Shown in pieces: positions 16,694 through 26,453 of a stretch of 64,000 bases of DNA. Location: contig JAABRM010000002.1 in the NCBI GenBank assembly GCA_011390955.1, forward strand, positions 207,879 through 271,878. Reading direction: 5' to 3'. The notes beneath the pieces are model-generated. The model saw nothing but the letters and a program-made list of their open reading frames with translations. It ran no database searches and was not told the origin of the DNA. Origin of the DNA: Oscillatoriales cyanobacterium. GTDB taxonomy: Bacteria > Cyanobacteriota > Cyanobacteriia > Cyanobacteriales > Laspinemataceae. How positions within the stretch are numbered: the stretch's first letter is position 1; every line of letters starts with the position of its first letter. Made by a program: the position numbers and the translations under genes.

Positions 16694-17134
16694 TTAAAAT
16701 AGCTTAAATCCTATTTGACCATTGAATCCGCGAATATTATGATAGCCAGCGCCAAAGAAAAAATTACCGTCGGGTCGAATTTGTACCCCAGCAGAATAGG
16801 CAAATTCTGACCCGTCGCTATTGCCTTTTTCATAGAGTCCAACGCCACCATAGCCAGAAATTAGACTAATAAAAGGAGGATTAATAAATTTCAGCACATC
16901 CACCCCCACAGCGTTTTGATTATTGATGCCCAATTCAGCGCCAAAACCTAAAGCCCGAACCCCGACGGAATAAGTAAGTTCGCTGTCTTGAACACCGAGA
17001 GATGCCCAAGGTTGGGGAGTTAGTTGTGCGCTGGCTGGTTTGGCGGCAAAAGTGTTGCTGGCCGCGATCGCACTTCCTACTAAAGCAGTTCCGATTAGCG
17101 CATTTCTGATTAAAGATATACTTTTTCTAACCAT
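16694..17134 (-). CDS. Small secreted barrel-like protein
   Basis: The start is set at the ATG at 17134, giving MVRKSISLIRNALIGTALVGSAIAASNTFAAKPASAQ, a textbook Sec signal peptide; the open frame extends to 17191. The mature protein, about 110 residues, is rich in alternating Gly/hydrophobic strands (YSVGVRALGFGAELGI, GYGGVGLYEKG, FAYSAGVQIRPDGNFFFGAGYHNI) and ends GQIGFKLF with a terminal Phe. These features suggest a small outer-membrane beta-barrel-type fold. There is no known function. Confidence 0.7.
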   Translation of the reverse strand: MVRKSISLIRNALIGTALVGSAIAASNTFAAKPASAQLTPQPWASLGVQDSELTYSVGVRALGFGAELGINNQNAVGVDVLKFINPPFISLISGYGGVGLYEKGNSDGSEFAYSAGVQIRPDGNFFFGAGYHNIRGFNGQIGFKLF

Positions 17135-17290
17135 GATGATTATTTTGCCTTTTTTTGGCCTAATATATGCCCATAAAATATCAACTGTCACCTAAAAAAT
17201 TAGCCTATATTTGATAAAATAAGCATGATAATTAGACTACGTTTTAAACGGATAAACTTGATATTTTATGGTTAAATAAGTTAGAGTAAA

Positions 17291-18214
17291 TTAAAAAGAT
17301 AAAGTTCCAATTTGGCCATCCAGTTCAACGATCGCCCCTACAGGTAATGCGGCATTGGCCCCATCGTGACCAAAGGCCAAATCAGAAACAATGGGAATGC
17401 CTAAATCTGAAAGGCGATCGCGCAACACTTCCGCCACAGTCAAACTGGGATTTTTGGCTAAATTATCACAATCGCTAAACCGGCCCAAAGCAATCCCTCG
17501 TACTCCGGCAAAAGCCCCCATCATCCGCCACTGTGTCAACATTCGATCGATGCGATAAGGGGCTTCTCCGACATCTTCAAACGCCAAAATCACCCCATCT
17601 AAAGATGGCTGAACGGGGGTATGTAGCAGATAGGTGGCTACGGTAAGATTTCCGGCAAGTAAACGTCCGGTGACTTTCCCACCGCCCCAGGCTTCCCCGG
17701 TCAACGGGGCTAAAGGGCGTCCTTCTACTAGGTCGAAAAGTCGCTGCACCGACCAATCCGGTTCATCTGGCAAAGTGGTTAATACCGGCCCATGTACGGC
17801 GCCAACCCCTTGCTGATAGAGACTCCACAGCAAAGCGGTGATATCGGAAAACCCAATTAACCATTTAGGGTTTAATTGACCGGATGTGTCTTTGGGCCAA
17901 TGCCAATTTTCCAGTAACCGGGCGGCGCCATAGCCCCCACGGGCACAGAGGACGCCATTACAGAGGCGATCGCGCCAACTTTCGGTCAACTGCTGCCGAC
18001 GCTGACTATCGGTGCCCGCTAAATAGCCCCAGACGCGATCGTAACCGGGAGATAATTCAACTTGATAACCGCGCTGACGCCAAATTTCCAACCCTTTTGC
18101 CCAAGTTTCTGATATTAGAGCCCCACTGGGGGCAACCAAATTTATGCGATCGCCTGGTTGCAAAGGTGCAGCAAATTGAATATCCGATGGGAAATTTTCC
18201 TGTTGAGATTGCAT
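17291..18214 (-). CDS. LD-carboxypeptidase (peptidase S66 family)
   Basis: This 307-residue protein is of the LdcA/MccF type. The nucleophile is S123 in IGFSDITALL, and the Glu and His of the Ser-Glu-His triad lie in LAFEDVGEAPYRID and LAFGHDGAN. The LVAPSG start, ARGGYGAARLL and HGPVLTTL are also typical. LdcA trims the terminal D-Ala from tetrapeptide during murein recycling, while MccF cleaves microcin-type amide bonds. The context does not distinguish them, but murein recycling is more likely in a housekeeping neighbourhood. The upstream 18236-18285 segment has short direct repeats (TAGAATGTTTTAAC twice, AGAATATCTTAGCC twice). Confidence 0.9.
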   Translation of the reverse strand: MQSQQENFPSDIQFAAPLQPGDRINLVAPSGALISETWAKGLEIWRQRGYQVELSPGYDRVWGYLAGTDSQRRQQLTESWRDRLCNGVLCARGGYGAARLLENWHWPKDTSGQLNPKWLIGFSDITALLWSLYQQGVGAVHGPVLTTLPDEPDWSVQRLFDLVEGRPLAPLTGEAWGGGKVTGRLLAGNLTVATYLLHTPVQPSLDGVILAFEDVGEAPYRIDRMLTQWRMMGAFAGVRGIALGRFSDCDNLAKNPSLTVAEVLRDRLSDLGIPIVSDLAFGHDGANAALPVGAIVELDGQIGTLSF

Positions 18215-18349
18215 TTCAGTTATTTTAGCCAGAATGTTTTAACTAGAATGTTTTAACTAGAATATCTTAGCCAGAATATCTTAGCCTAATTTATCAAGAT
18301 ATAAAAAAGGTGCGATCGGGAATATTTGAAAAACCGTTATAAACGTTGC

Positions 18350-19765
18350 TCAATCTGGTAATTCTTCTCGATAATTATCCCCAGGGGAAATTGAAGGATG
18401 CATAGTAGATGGGGATTGATAACCAGAAGTTTTATTGAGTTGACTTAATTGACTCAAAGCCCATCGAGCCGTTTCTTGAACTTCCGGATCCGTATCATCA
18501 ACCGCATGAGTTAATAACTGCGTAATTTGATTAATCAAATCATAAATCCGGGTTAAATCTCTAATCGCATTTTTACGAACATCAGGACTTCGATCTTGCA
18601 GGGAGAGTGCCAGGGCTCGGTTCAGGGGTTTGAGAGTCCGAGTGCCAATTTCTGACAATGCCCCCAGAATTAAACTGGTTTGCTTAGAATCGGAATCAAT
18701 GATTAAATCTACTAAAGGCTGTATTGCCCTAGAATCACCTTGTTGACTCAGTTCCCAAATAGATTTACGTCGTTTTACTGGGTCGGGATTTTGTAAATCT
18801 TTAATTAATTCTTCGATAATATCGATTTTGGCCAAGCGAGTAGTTTCGTCGATCGCTAAACTTCTGTTGTTTGTATTTGTATTGGCGGTAATTTCTAAAT
18901 TTTCTTGAGGAAAAGATGCCCGGTTTTCTGGGAGGTTAGGCAAAGGTTGCTCTGCCGGATGGTTTCCGTGATGCTCTGGTTGATTTGCCGATTGATTTGC
19001 CGATTGATTTGCCGATTGATTTGCCGATTGATTTGCCGATTGATTTTGATGATTTGATGACCGATTAAAAGGCTGAACATCCTCGGTTATTATTGGCGCA
19101 TCTGGAGATTTTCTGCCAAAAAAACCCCGAAAAAAATTTCGCTTTTTTGTGGGTTTATTTTGGTGACTATCTGGCCGATCTTTTTCAGAATTTGGCTCGG
19201 ATTTTGGTTGATGATTTTCCGCTGAATTGTTATCAATGGCTGAGAGGTTAGGGGGCAGATTATGGAGTGAAACTTCAGCAGAATTTTGCTCCGTCGGATC
19301 TGCGATTGCTTCACTTTCTTCATGTTGGTTGCCGGTGGTTGTCTGAGAATTAATCTCGGAGAATGATTTTTCCTCGTCGGCACCCTCGGCATTAGTTGAT
19401 TCATCACCCTCGTTTTCAACGCTGGAATTGGTGACTAGATAGAATAATCCAGCAAAAATAGACGCACCGAAGATCGTCGCAAAGATAATTAAAGCGATCC
19501 AAAATAAATCTTTGTTAGACTTACTTTTATTTTCACCAGTGGCGATCGACTCTAAGTATTCAGAATTACTGAGAATATTGGCATTTGCTGAAGCCTGGAA
19601 TGGCTGACCCAACGAGTTAGACCCCAGAAAAGTCTCAGAGGTGCTCTGGGACGCTTCCCTGGTAGAAATCCGAACTTGCCCGATTTGACTCGCTGAACTA
19701 GGATCGCAGCCGAAGCTACTCAGACTGATGATTAAAGATAAAATAAGACGGTAAGAGGTCATCAT
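18350..19765 (-). CDS. Membrane lipoprotein-like protein with HEAT repeats
   Basis: The 471-residue protein has four parts. First is a signal peptide with a possible lipobox (ISLSSFGC). Second is a transmembrane segment at about residues 90-113 (FWIALIIFATIFGASIFAGLFYLV). Third is a long acidic/Asn-Gln-rich linker containing five NQSA units (SANQSANQ). Last, from about residue 305, are three to four HEAT-like repeats (IIEELIKDLQNPDPVKRRKSIWELSQQGDSRAIQPLVDLI and following). HEAT repeats bind proteins; phycobilisome-lyase-type repeats are close relatives. The linker is encoded by a 12-bp tandem DNA repeat (about 18980-19042), which may vary between strains. The binding partner is unknown. Confidence 0.7.
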   Translation of the reverse strand: MMTSYRLILSLIISLSSFGCDPSSASQIGQVRISTREASQSTSETFLGSNSLGQPFQASANANILSNSEYLESIATGENKSKSNKDLFWIALIIFATIFGASIFAGLFYLVTNSSVENEGDESTNAEGADEEKSFSEINSQTTTGNQHEESEAIADPTEQNSAEVSLHNLPPNLSAIDNNSAENHQPKSEPNSEKDRPDSHQNKPTKKRNFFRGFFGRKSPDAPIITEDVQPFNRSSNHQNQSANQSANQSANQSANQSANQPEHHGNHPAEQPLPNLPENRASFPQENLEITANTNTNNRSLAIDETTRLAKIDIIEELIKDLQNPDPVKRRKSIWELSQQGDSRAIQPLVDLIIDSDSKQTSLILGALSEIGTRTLKPLNRALALSLQDRSPDVRKNAIRDLTRIYDLINQITQLLTHAVDDTDPEVQETARWALSQLSQLNKTSGYQSPSTMHPSISPGDNYREELPD

Positions 19766-19875
19766 AACCTTTAACTAACCTTACTCAGGGTGAAAAGCAG
19801 CAACCAGAGTCATCATATCCCGGAGTTTCAGCTAAGGTCATCCTTTCGATCGCCGATATGATTTCGCGTTTCCGC

Positions 19876-19937
19876 AAAAGACAAGTGCGATGCCCGTCTC
19901 TGGATCCGAGTCAAGCAGAATCGCACTTGTTTTGATG
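19876..19937. terminator. Possible terminator hairpin ACAAGTGCGA/TCGCACTTGT
   Basis: Perfect 10-bp arms enclose about 37 nt between the HEAT gene and the DMT transporter stop; the downstream arm is followed by TTTTG. It lies just after the transporter stop codon on the minus strand, with AAAAG on the other side, so it could stop transcription from the right. Confidence 0.5.
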
Positions 19938-19948
19938 CCAATAACCGT

Positions 19949-21067
19949 TTAAGAATCAGATTCTAGGCTCTGAACTTTTACCGGAACTTCAATCGGTGGG
20001 TTTTCTTTGACAAATGACAGACGCAATTTTTCGGGGGTAGATGGATTTCCCAGATAAACACTGGCTGCGTTTGACTGCTGGAATTTGAGTTTTTCAGCGA
20101 TCGCCTGCCGCTGATTAATTAAATAGATACTAACCAGGGTCAGACCGACACCGATAGATTGCACCCTAGATAACGTTTCCGACAAAAAGATATTACCAAA
20201 CATTAATGCAAACACAGGTGTGAGGAAAGTCAGCGCACTGAGACTGGTGAGATTGCCTTTGGCGGCAAAATAGAAAAACAGACCATAGGCGATCGCGCTC
20301 CCAAACACAGTGGAATATGCCAAAGCAAGCCAACCATCCCAGTTAATATTAACCCACTGTTCTGATTCTGTCGTGGCACTAATCACCCACAACGGAATCC
20401 CGCCCAAAATCATGTGCCATCCGGTAGCCACTACGGGATCCGCTTCCCGGGCTAAACGACGCATCATCACCGTTCCCGCAGCCATTGATAAAGCGGACAA
20501 AAGCATCAACCATTGACCATTGTCAAATAACTGGCTGAAGTCTAGAGACGGCATTAAATTTTGTCCATGCAGCCAACCGACGATCCAAGCATCGGGCAAT
20601 CCAATCAGACTAATGCCCAAAATACCAATAATCAAGCCGATCGCACCGATCGCCCCAATCACTTCCCCAAATAACCATGCGGATAACAACGCCACTGCCA
20701 GGGGTTGAGAATCAATCATCACCGATCCTAACCCAGCGTTAGTTCTGACCAAGCCTTCCGCCAAAAACCCTTGAAACATCATCCCATCGACCACCGCAAA
20801 GGCGAGGATCCACAGCCATGCTTGGACGGTTTTCGGCTGGGGACGACCACTCAAAAAAGCGACCAACAATACCAAGGCCCCCGCAGGCACTAAGCGAACT
20901 CCCGCCATAAACATGGGTGTGGTGTGGGGCATCACCCCTTTCATGGCCACCATTGCCGTTCCCCAAAAGAAAAATGGTGCGATGAGGAATAGCAACCGGA
21001 TCGCGGAGTTAAGCGGTGACGCAATGGTAGATTCTTTGCTGGCCGGAAATTCAAGTTGTTTCAACAT
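19949..21067 (-). CDS. EamA/DMT-family transporter
   Basis: The 372-residue protein has about ten membrane segments arranged as two EamA repeats (ITPFFFWGTAMVAMKG-like first helix, FGSAIAYGLFFYFAAKGNLTSLSALTFLTPVFALMFG in the second). It belongs to the drug/metabolite transporter superfamily, which exports small metabolites or amino acids through the plasma membrane. The C-terminal 50 residues are a soluble tail. The substrate cannot be inferred, and it forms no obvious operon with its neighbours. Confidence 0.88.
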   Translation of the reverse strand: MLKQLEFPASKESTIASPLNSAIRLLFLIAPFFFWGTAMVAMKGVMPHTTPMFMAGVRLVPAGALVLLVAFLSGRPQPKTVQAWLWILAFAVVDGMMFQGFLAEGLVRTNAGLGSVMIDSQPLAVALLSAWLFGEVIGAIGAIGLIIGILGISLIGLPDAWIVGWLHGQNLMPSLDFSQLFDNGQWLMLLSALSMAAGTVMMRRLAREADPVVATGWHMILGGIPLWVISATTESEQWVNINWDGWLALAYSTVFGSAIAYGLFFYFAAKGNLTSLSALTFLTPVFALMFGNIFLSETLSRVQSIGVGLTLVSIYLINQRQAIAEKLKFQQSNAASVYLGNPSTPEKLRLSFVKENPPIEVPVKVQSLESDS

Positions 21068-21447
21068 AAGCTGGTTAAAAGATTTTGGTTAAACTGTCGT
21101 ACCGCGAAGCGGATCGAGCAACGCCAATCGCGCTCCGGGGGACTTGAAGGAGGCGATCGGTGCCATCGTTTTGCTGATTTTAATCATTGTACTAAATTAT
21201 GTACTTATATGTAGTTATGTTAACTTTTTTAAGAATTTTCTCTTTTCCGTTAAGGAATCGCAATTTTCCGTGGAAGGGAGCCAGGGTTACAGCGATCGCG
21301 CGATCGGTTCATCGATCGGTTCATTTCAGCGAAAAAATATCAGATTGCTCAACCCTGCTTGTAAACTGATAGATAAAGAAAGTCATAATTAAGGCAGTCA
21401 GCACCCTGACTCGCTGTCCTGATTCACGAATATTTGTTAATTACCCC

Positions 21448-22278
21448 ATGATTTGGCCGTTTAAGAAGTTTCGTAAACAAATTGCTCGAATTGAAATTAC
21501 CGGCGCGATCGCGTCTAGCACCCGTAAAAAGGTCTTAGAATCTCTCAAAATCGTTGAAGAGAGAAAGTTTCCCGCCTTGCTGCTGCGAATTGATAGCCCT
21601 GGGGGCACCGTGGGAGACTCCCAGGAAATCTACAGCGCCCTGAAGCGACTAGGCGAAAAAGTGAAAATCATCGCCAGCTTTGGCAACATTTCCGCCTCTG
21701 GGGGCGTGTATATCGGCATGGGCGCCCATCATATTATGGCCAACCCAGGCACGATCACTGGCAGCATTGGGGTAATTCTCCGAGGCAATAATATCGAACG
21801 CCTCCTAGAAAAAATCGGTGTGTCGTTCAAAGTAATCAAATCAGGCCCCTATAAAGATATCCTCGCCTTTGACCGAGAACTGACTGACCCAGAAAAAAAT
21901 ATTCTCCAAGAGTTAATCGACACCAGTTATCAACAATTTGTGGAAACCGTCGCCACCTCGCGGAATTTAGCCGTGGAAACGGTGAAAAATTTTGCTGATG
22001 GGCGGATTTTTACCGGACAGCAAGCTTTGGCACTGGGCATTGTAGACCGTCTGGGAACTGAGGAAGAAGCCCGTGTTTGGGCCGCAGAGTTAGTCGGTCT
22101 CGACCCGAAAAAAACTCAGTGCATTACCCTCGAAGAACGAAAACCGACATTAAATCGGTTGTTGGGAAATCAGGTGACCACAAATTTTTTGGCGATCGGG
22201 GGACTGACTGCCCAGCTTGATTGGTTGGAATTTGAACTGGCCACCAGCGGTCAACCGTTATGGCTTTATCGACCTTAG
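21448..22278 (+). CDS. sppA: Signal peptide peptidase SppA-like (S49)
   Basis: The protein has 276 residues, the short SppA form. The Ser-Lys dyad is S84 in ISASGG and K136 in SGPYKD. Other family motifs include IDSPGGTVGDSQEIY, GTITGSIGVI and the DGRIFTGQQALALGIVD block. SppA degrades cleaved signal peptides at the membrane; in Synechocystis a relative acts in light acclimation. No clear N-terminal membrane anchor is present, so attachment may be peripheral. Confidence 0.93.
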   Translation: MIWPFKKFRKQIARIEITGAIASSTRKKVLESLKIVEERKFPALLLRIDSPGGTVGDSQEIYSALKRLGEKVKIIASFGNISASGGVYIGMGAHHIMANPGTITGSIGVILRGNNIERLLEKIGVSFKVIKSGPYKDILAFDRELTDPEKNILQELIDTSYQQFVETVATSRNLAVETVKNFADGRIFTGQQALALGIVDRLGTEEEARVWAAELVGLDPKKTQCITLEERKPTLNRLLGNQVTTNFLAIGGLTAQLDWLEFELATSGQPLWLYRP

Positions 22279-22289
22279 ACCAATCTTGT

Positions 22290-22395
22290 TATGGGTTATT
22301 TGTTGTTTGTGCTTGGTTATTTGCATTAAATAATAAGTAACAAATAACAAATAACTTATAAAAATAACAAGCAACAAATAAAAAATACAAAATTA
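22290..22395. repeat. Degenerate heptamer repeats (GTTATTT/AACAAAT types)
   Basis: Short GTTATTTG-type units are followed by AACAAAT units in the opposite sense. They fill the gap between sppA and aroH. Confidence 0.75.
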
Positions 22396-22424
22396 CAAAA
22401 TAAATGATCGTGGAGGATTGTAAC

Positions 22425-22841
22425 GTGGAGTGGACAGTTCGGGCGATTCGTGGCGCTACCACAGCGGAGAGTAATACGATTCAGGGGATCCGAGTTGCGG
22501 TGACGGAATTACTGGATGCTTTGGAAGTCGGAAATCAGCTAGATCCAGAAACAATTATTAGTGCCACATTTACCGTGACTCGCGATCTGGATGCGATTTT
22601 TCCCGCAGCGATCGCCCGTCAAAGACCAAAATGGGATCGGGTGGCTTTGCTAGATGTACAACACATGCACGTGGAAAATGACCTCAAGCGTTGCATTCGC
22701 TTTTTGATCCATGTGAATCTGCCCATATCCCATCCAGAAATATATCACCCCTATTTGCGTGAGGCGAAAAATCTCCGACCGGATCGGGGTGCGCCCTTGT
22801 CTCACCTTCCACCGACTCCCGCGATCCATTCCGCTAAGTAA
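22425..22841 (+). CDS. aroH: Chorismate mutase, AroH type
   Basis: It converts chorismate to prephenate for Phe/Tyr synthesis. The AroH fold is recognised by VRAIRGATTAESNTIQGIRVAVTELLDAL, TRDLDAIFPAAIAR, LLDVQHMHV, and the active-site arginine in RCIRFLIHVN. I use the GTG at 22425 because GGAGG lies 8 nt upstream and family members begin (V/M)EWTVRAIRGATT. The ATG at 22404 lacks an SD. The C-terminal tail after YLREAKNLRPDR is disordered. aroB, another pathway gene, lies 8 kb away and is unlinked. Confidence 0.93.
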   Translation: MEWTVRAIRGATTAESNTIQGIRVAVTELLDALEVGNQLDPETIISATFTVTRDLDAIFPAAIARQRPKWDRVALLDVQHMHVENDLKRCIRFLIHVNLPISHPEIYHPYLREAKNLRPDRGAPLSHLPPTPAIHSAK

Positions 22842-22867
22842 TAGACAATTCTGGCAAAATTCGTGCC

Positions 22868-23046
22868 AAGCCCCCCTTTTTAAGCTAATCTTGTAGGGGT
22901 TTTGAAACCACGAAAAATCGTTATTTGCAATGCTTGCGCCCCTAGGGTCTGGTTTCCTTTCGCTAGAGTCGGGTTTGCCAAGCTAGGGGGCGCAAGCATT
23001 GCGCCCCTACAAAACCCCTAAAAGATTAGCTTTTTAAGGGGGGTTG
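22868..23046. repeat. Nested long inverted repeat
   Basis: The outer arms are GCCCCCCTTTTTAAGCTAATC and its complement ending TTAAGGGGGGTTG; the middle arms are GTAGGGGTTTT/AAAACCCCT; the inner palindromes are GCAATGCTTGCGCCCCTAG/GGGGGCGCAAGCATTGC. At least two different repeat families appear nested here. No gene is visible in the rest of 22842-23315. Confidence 0.75.
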
Positions 23047-23315
23047 GGGGGATCGAGATCGGTATTTTGTCAGAATTGTCGATTAATTTTCCGGTACAGC
23101 CTGCTCAGAAATAATCCCCTAAAGCCCTCACCCTAAATCCCTCTCTAATGCTTATGAGAGGGACGAGAGAGATTCGATGGGATTATTTGTGAACAAGCTG
23201 TAACATCGAAGATAACGTCGAAGATAACATCAAGGATTGTAAAGACAGTAAAAATCAGGATCCGGGCAGTGGTAAGCTTAACGGTTGTATTTAATCGATT
23301 AATAGTCAAGTACAG

Positions 23316-24380
<1,065 letters not shown>

Positions 24381-24404
24381 TCATCGATCCCCCCAACCCC
24401 CAGA

Positions 24405-24539
24405 TCCCCCCTGACCCCCCTTAAAAAGGGGGGAACCGCTTAAAAACGCCACTCGGCTTTTTGGTATTTATATTGTAGGGTGGGCAAAAGTCCACGATTA
24501 TATATGCTAGGGTGGGGTGAATATTTTTGCCCACCCTAC
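24405..24539. repeat. Two palindromic elements downstream of hemE
   Basis: A CCCCCCTTA/TAAAAAGGGGGG hairpin (about 24405-24433) may terminate hemE. It is followed by a 65-bp element from GTAGGGTGGGCAAAAG to TTTTTGCCCACCCTAC (24475-24539). The latter recurs at 38154-38344, where a MITE interrupts it, and in variant form at 57586-57658. The rest of 24384-24759 shows no gene. Confidence 0.75.
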
Positions 24540-24759
24540 GAATCTTGTTGGGGCAATTCTTCCAGGGATTGCCCCAATTCACGTTTTTAGGGAGCAATTT
24601 AGGGAGCAATTTAGGCATCTAGCGGCGGAAATAGGGACTGAAATTGGGAAATTTTGCTTTGATGCAATTGAAAATCTGGCGATCGCACTATAGAATCTAA
24701 GTCTAAAATTGAAAATCTAGCCCATCACTCACCCAGCTTATCCTGAGAGATTTTTTCTA

Positions 24760-25959
24760 ATGAACCCCAAGCGGATTTTTATTACTGGTGCGAGTGGCTG
24801 TATCGGTCACTATATTACTCAAGCCCTGATTCACCATACGGAACACGAACTCTACCTGCTGGTCAGAAACCCGGATAAACTTCGAGTTGACCTCAAATAT
24901 CGTCCGGGAATCGAACTGTTGCGGGGAGATATGCAACACATCGATCGATATGCCCCTCTGTTACAAACCATTAATGTGGCGGTATTAACCGCTACTGCTT
25001 GGGGAGGCGGAGATGTTTTTGATGTGAATGTCCTGAAAACCATGCAGTTGATGCAATATCTGGATCCCGCATTCTGCGAACAGGCGATCTATTTTTCTAC
25101 TGCGAGTATTCTCGATCGCCAAAACGAACCCCTCAAAGAAGCGAGACAATTGGGGACTGATTATATTAGAACTAAGTATGATTGTTACTCTCGATTATCT
25201 CGGTTAGCGATCGCCTCACGAATTACCACCCTATTTCCCACCCTCGTATTTGGGGGTGAAGATACCGGAATTCCTTCCCATCTCACCACGGGATTACCCG
25301 ATGTGCTGAAATGGATGAATCTAATTCGCTTCCTGAAAGCTGAGGGCAGTTTCCACTTTATCCATGCTGCCGATATTGCCCAAATTGTGCTGCATTTAAT
25401 TGAAAAACCCCCGGTTCCCGCCCAACCTTTTGTATTAGGAAATCAGCCCGTCACCGTTAATCAAATTATCGCGGAAATTTGTGCATATTTAGAGAAAAAA
25501 ATTTATTTTAGAATTCCCTTGTCTGATTGGTTAACCGATTTAATTATCAACTGGTTTAAGATTCAAATGAGCGCTTGGGATCGCTTTTGTTTAAACTATC
25601 GTCATTTCACTTATGAAAATGCGGTCAGTCCGGCTAGTTTCGGCTTAACCAATTATTGCGATAGCATTACAGATATCCTGAAGAAAACATTGTCTCCTGG
25701 GTCACAGGCTGATTCCTGGGAGAATGTAACCAAAAGAAATGCTGCCCTTGTGTCCGCAACTATCACTCCAGGGGGGGATACTGATGCACCAGATTCAGCC
25801 TTAGACTTAAATAATTTTGCGGATTCAGAAGATAAAAAGGCTGAATTAGAGTTAAATCAATTTGCGGATTATCACTCCAATTATCAATCAGAAGAAAATG
25901 GGGCAAAACCGGAAAAAAACTACCCGGTCGAAAATGAGCCAATTGATGAAAATAATTAA
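24760..25959 (+). CDS. NAD(P)-dependent epimerase/dehydratase (extended SDR)
   Basis: The 399-residue protein has the nucleotide-binding motif GASGCIGHYI (residues 10-19), a Rossmann strand pattern, the stretch YFSTASILDRQN, and the active-site YxxxK in YIRTKYD. It resembles atypical/extended SDR sugar-nucleotide or thioester-reductase-like enzymes. The last 85 residues are acidic and Asn-rich (LDLNNFADSEDKKAELELNQFADYH), unlike the core, and contain two LNxFAD units; this looks like a disordered extension. The substrate is unknown. Confidence 0.82.
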   Translation: MNPKRIFITGASGCIGHYITQALIHHTEHELYLLVRNPDKLRVDLKYRPGIELLRGDMQHIDRYAPLLQTINVAVLTATAWGGGDVFDVNVLKTMQLMQYLDPAFCEQAIYFSTASILDRQNEPLKEARQLGTDYIRTKYDCYSRLSRLAIASRITTLFPTLVFGGEDTGIPSHLTTGLPDVLKWMNLIRFLKAEGSFHFIHAADIAQIVLHLIEKPPVPAQPFVLGNQPVTVNQIIAEICAYLEKKIYFRIPLSDWLTDLIINWFKIQMSAWDRFCLNYRHFTYENAVSPASFGLTNYCDSITDILKKTLSPGSQADSWENVTKRNAALVSATITPGGDTDAPDSALDLNNFADSEDKKAELELNQFADYHSNYQSEENGAKPEKNYPVENEPIDENN

Positions 25960-26022
25960 CTAAACGCGAATTAAATAAACGCGCTTGTTTCGCCGAAAAT
26001 GAGATCGGAAAATAATTAAATA

Positions 26023-26068
26023 AAAAAATAGAGATTTTCCGAGGGGATCGGCAAATCTCTATTTTTTG
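26023..26068. terminator. Bidirectional terminator between SDR and petL
   Basis: The arms AAAAAATAGAGATTTTCC and the complement GCAAATCTCTATTTTTT flank a short GC-rich loop. The A-run on one side and T-run on the other allow it to serve both the plus-strand SDR gene and the convergent petL. Confidence 0.85.
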
Positions 26069-26109
26069 TAATTTTTGGTGATGCGATCGCCTTAACCTTT
26101 TCGATCCGA

Positions 26110-26211
26110 TTAGATCAGTTTAACGGCTCGCAAACCAAAGAACAGCACTAAAGCGGTGACGAAGGCACCACCCAAGAGAGTGAAGTAAGTAACGGCTCCA
26201 GCAGCAGTCAT
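26110..26211 (-). CDS. petL: Cytochrome b6-f complex subunit 6 (PetL)
   Basis: The ORF encodes 33 residues, MTAAGAVTYFTLLGGA followed by FVTALVLFFGLRAVKLI, with AGAAAC upstream of the ATG. The single membrane helix ending FGLRAVKLI matches the C-terminus of cyanobacterial PetL (FGLRxxKLI). PetL is a one-helix peripheral subunit that stabilises the cytochrome b6f dimer in thylakoids. The gene faces away from the aroB 5' copy at 26304, and the ancestral neighbour was probably aroB. Confidence 0.78.
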   Translation of the reverse strand: MTAAGAVTYFTLLGGAFVTALVLFFGLRAVKLI

Positions 26212-26260
26212 TTATGTTTCTCCAATTAACAGCATGGTTCTTAATATTGAAACATACTGC

Positions 26261-26410
26261 GATACAATTAAGCCGATTAATGCTTGTTTCGAGGGTCTGA
26301 GTCATGGGGTCTGTCATTGATGTAGCGCTGCCGGAAAATTCCTATCAAATCGCGATCGGCCCTATGGGCATAGCTTCGCGTACCGGCCATCACACCTTGG
26401 ACGAACCAGT
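26261..26410 (+). pseudogene. Duplicated promoter and 5' fragment of aroB
   Basis: Bases 26261-26356 are identical to 30747-30842, which is the upstream region and first 18 codons of the intact aroB. Homology resumes after a roughly 25-bp insertion (CCTATGGGCATAGCTTCGCG and onward) with GGCCATCACACCTTGGACGAAC and stops at about 26410. The fragment begins [19 protein letters not shown]. It is dead as a gene but may retain promoter activity. Confidence 0.9.
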
Positions 26411-26453
26411 GGGTTAGCGGTGACTTGGAGACTTGATATAAGTGCTCATCAAG

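Noticed and set aside
21144..21392. 82-codon plus-strand frame with a hydrophobic start
   Set aside because: It needs a TTG start, overlaps the promoter region of the divergent transporter, and has no recognisable family. The hydrophobic stretch comes from AT-rich DNA.
26120..26317. 65-codon minus-strand frame beginning [16 protein letters not shown]
   Set aside because: It is antisense to the aroB 5' copy, and an identical start appears at 30573-30803, so it reflects the duplication. It also overlaps petL in another frame.
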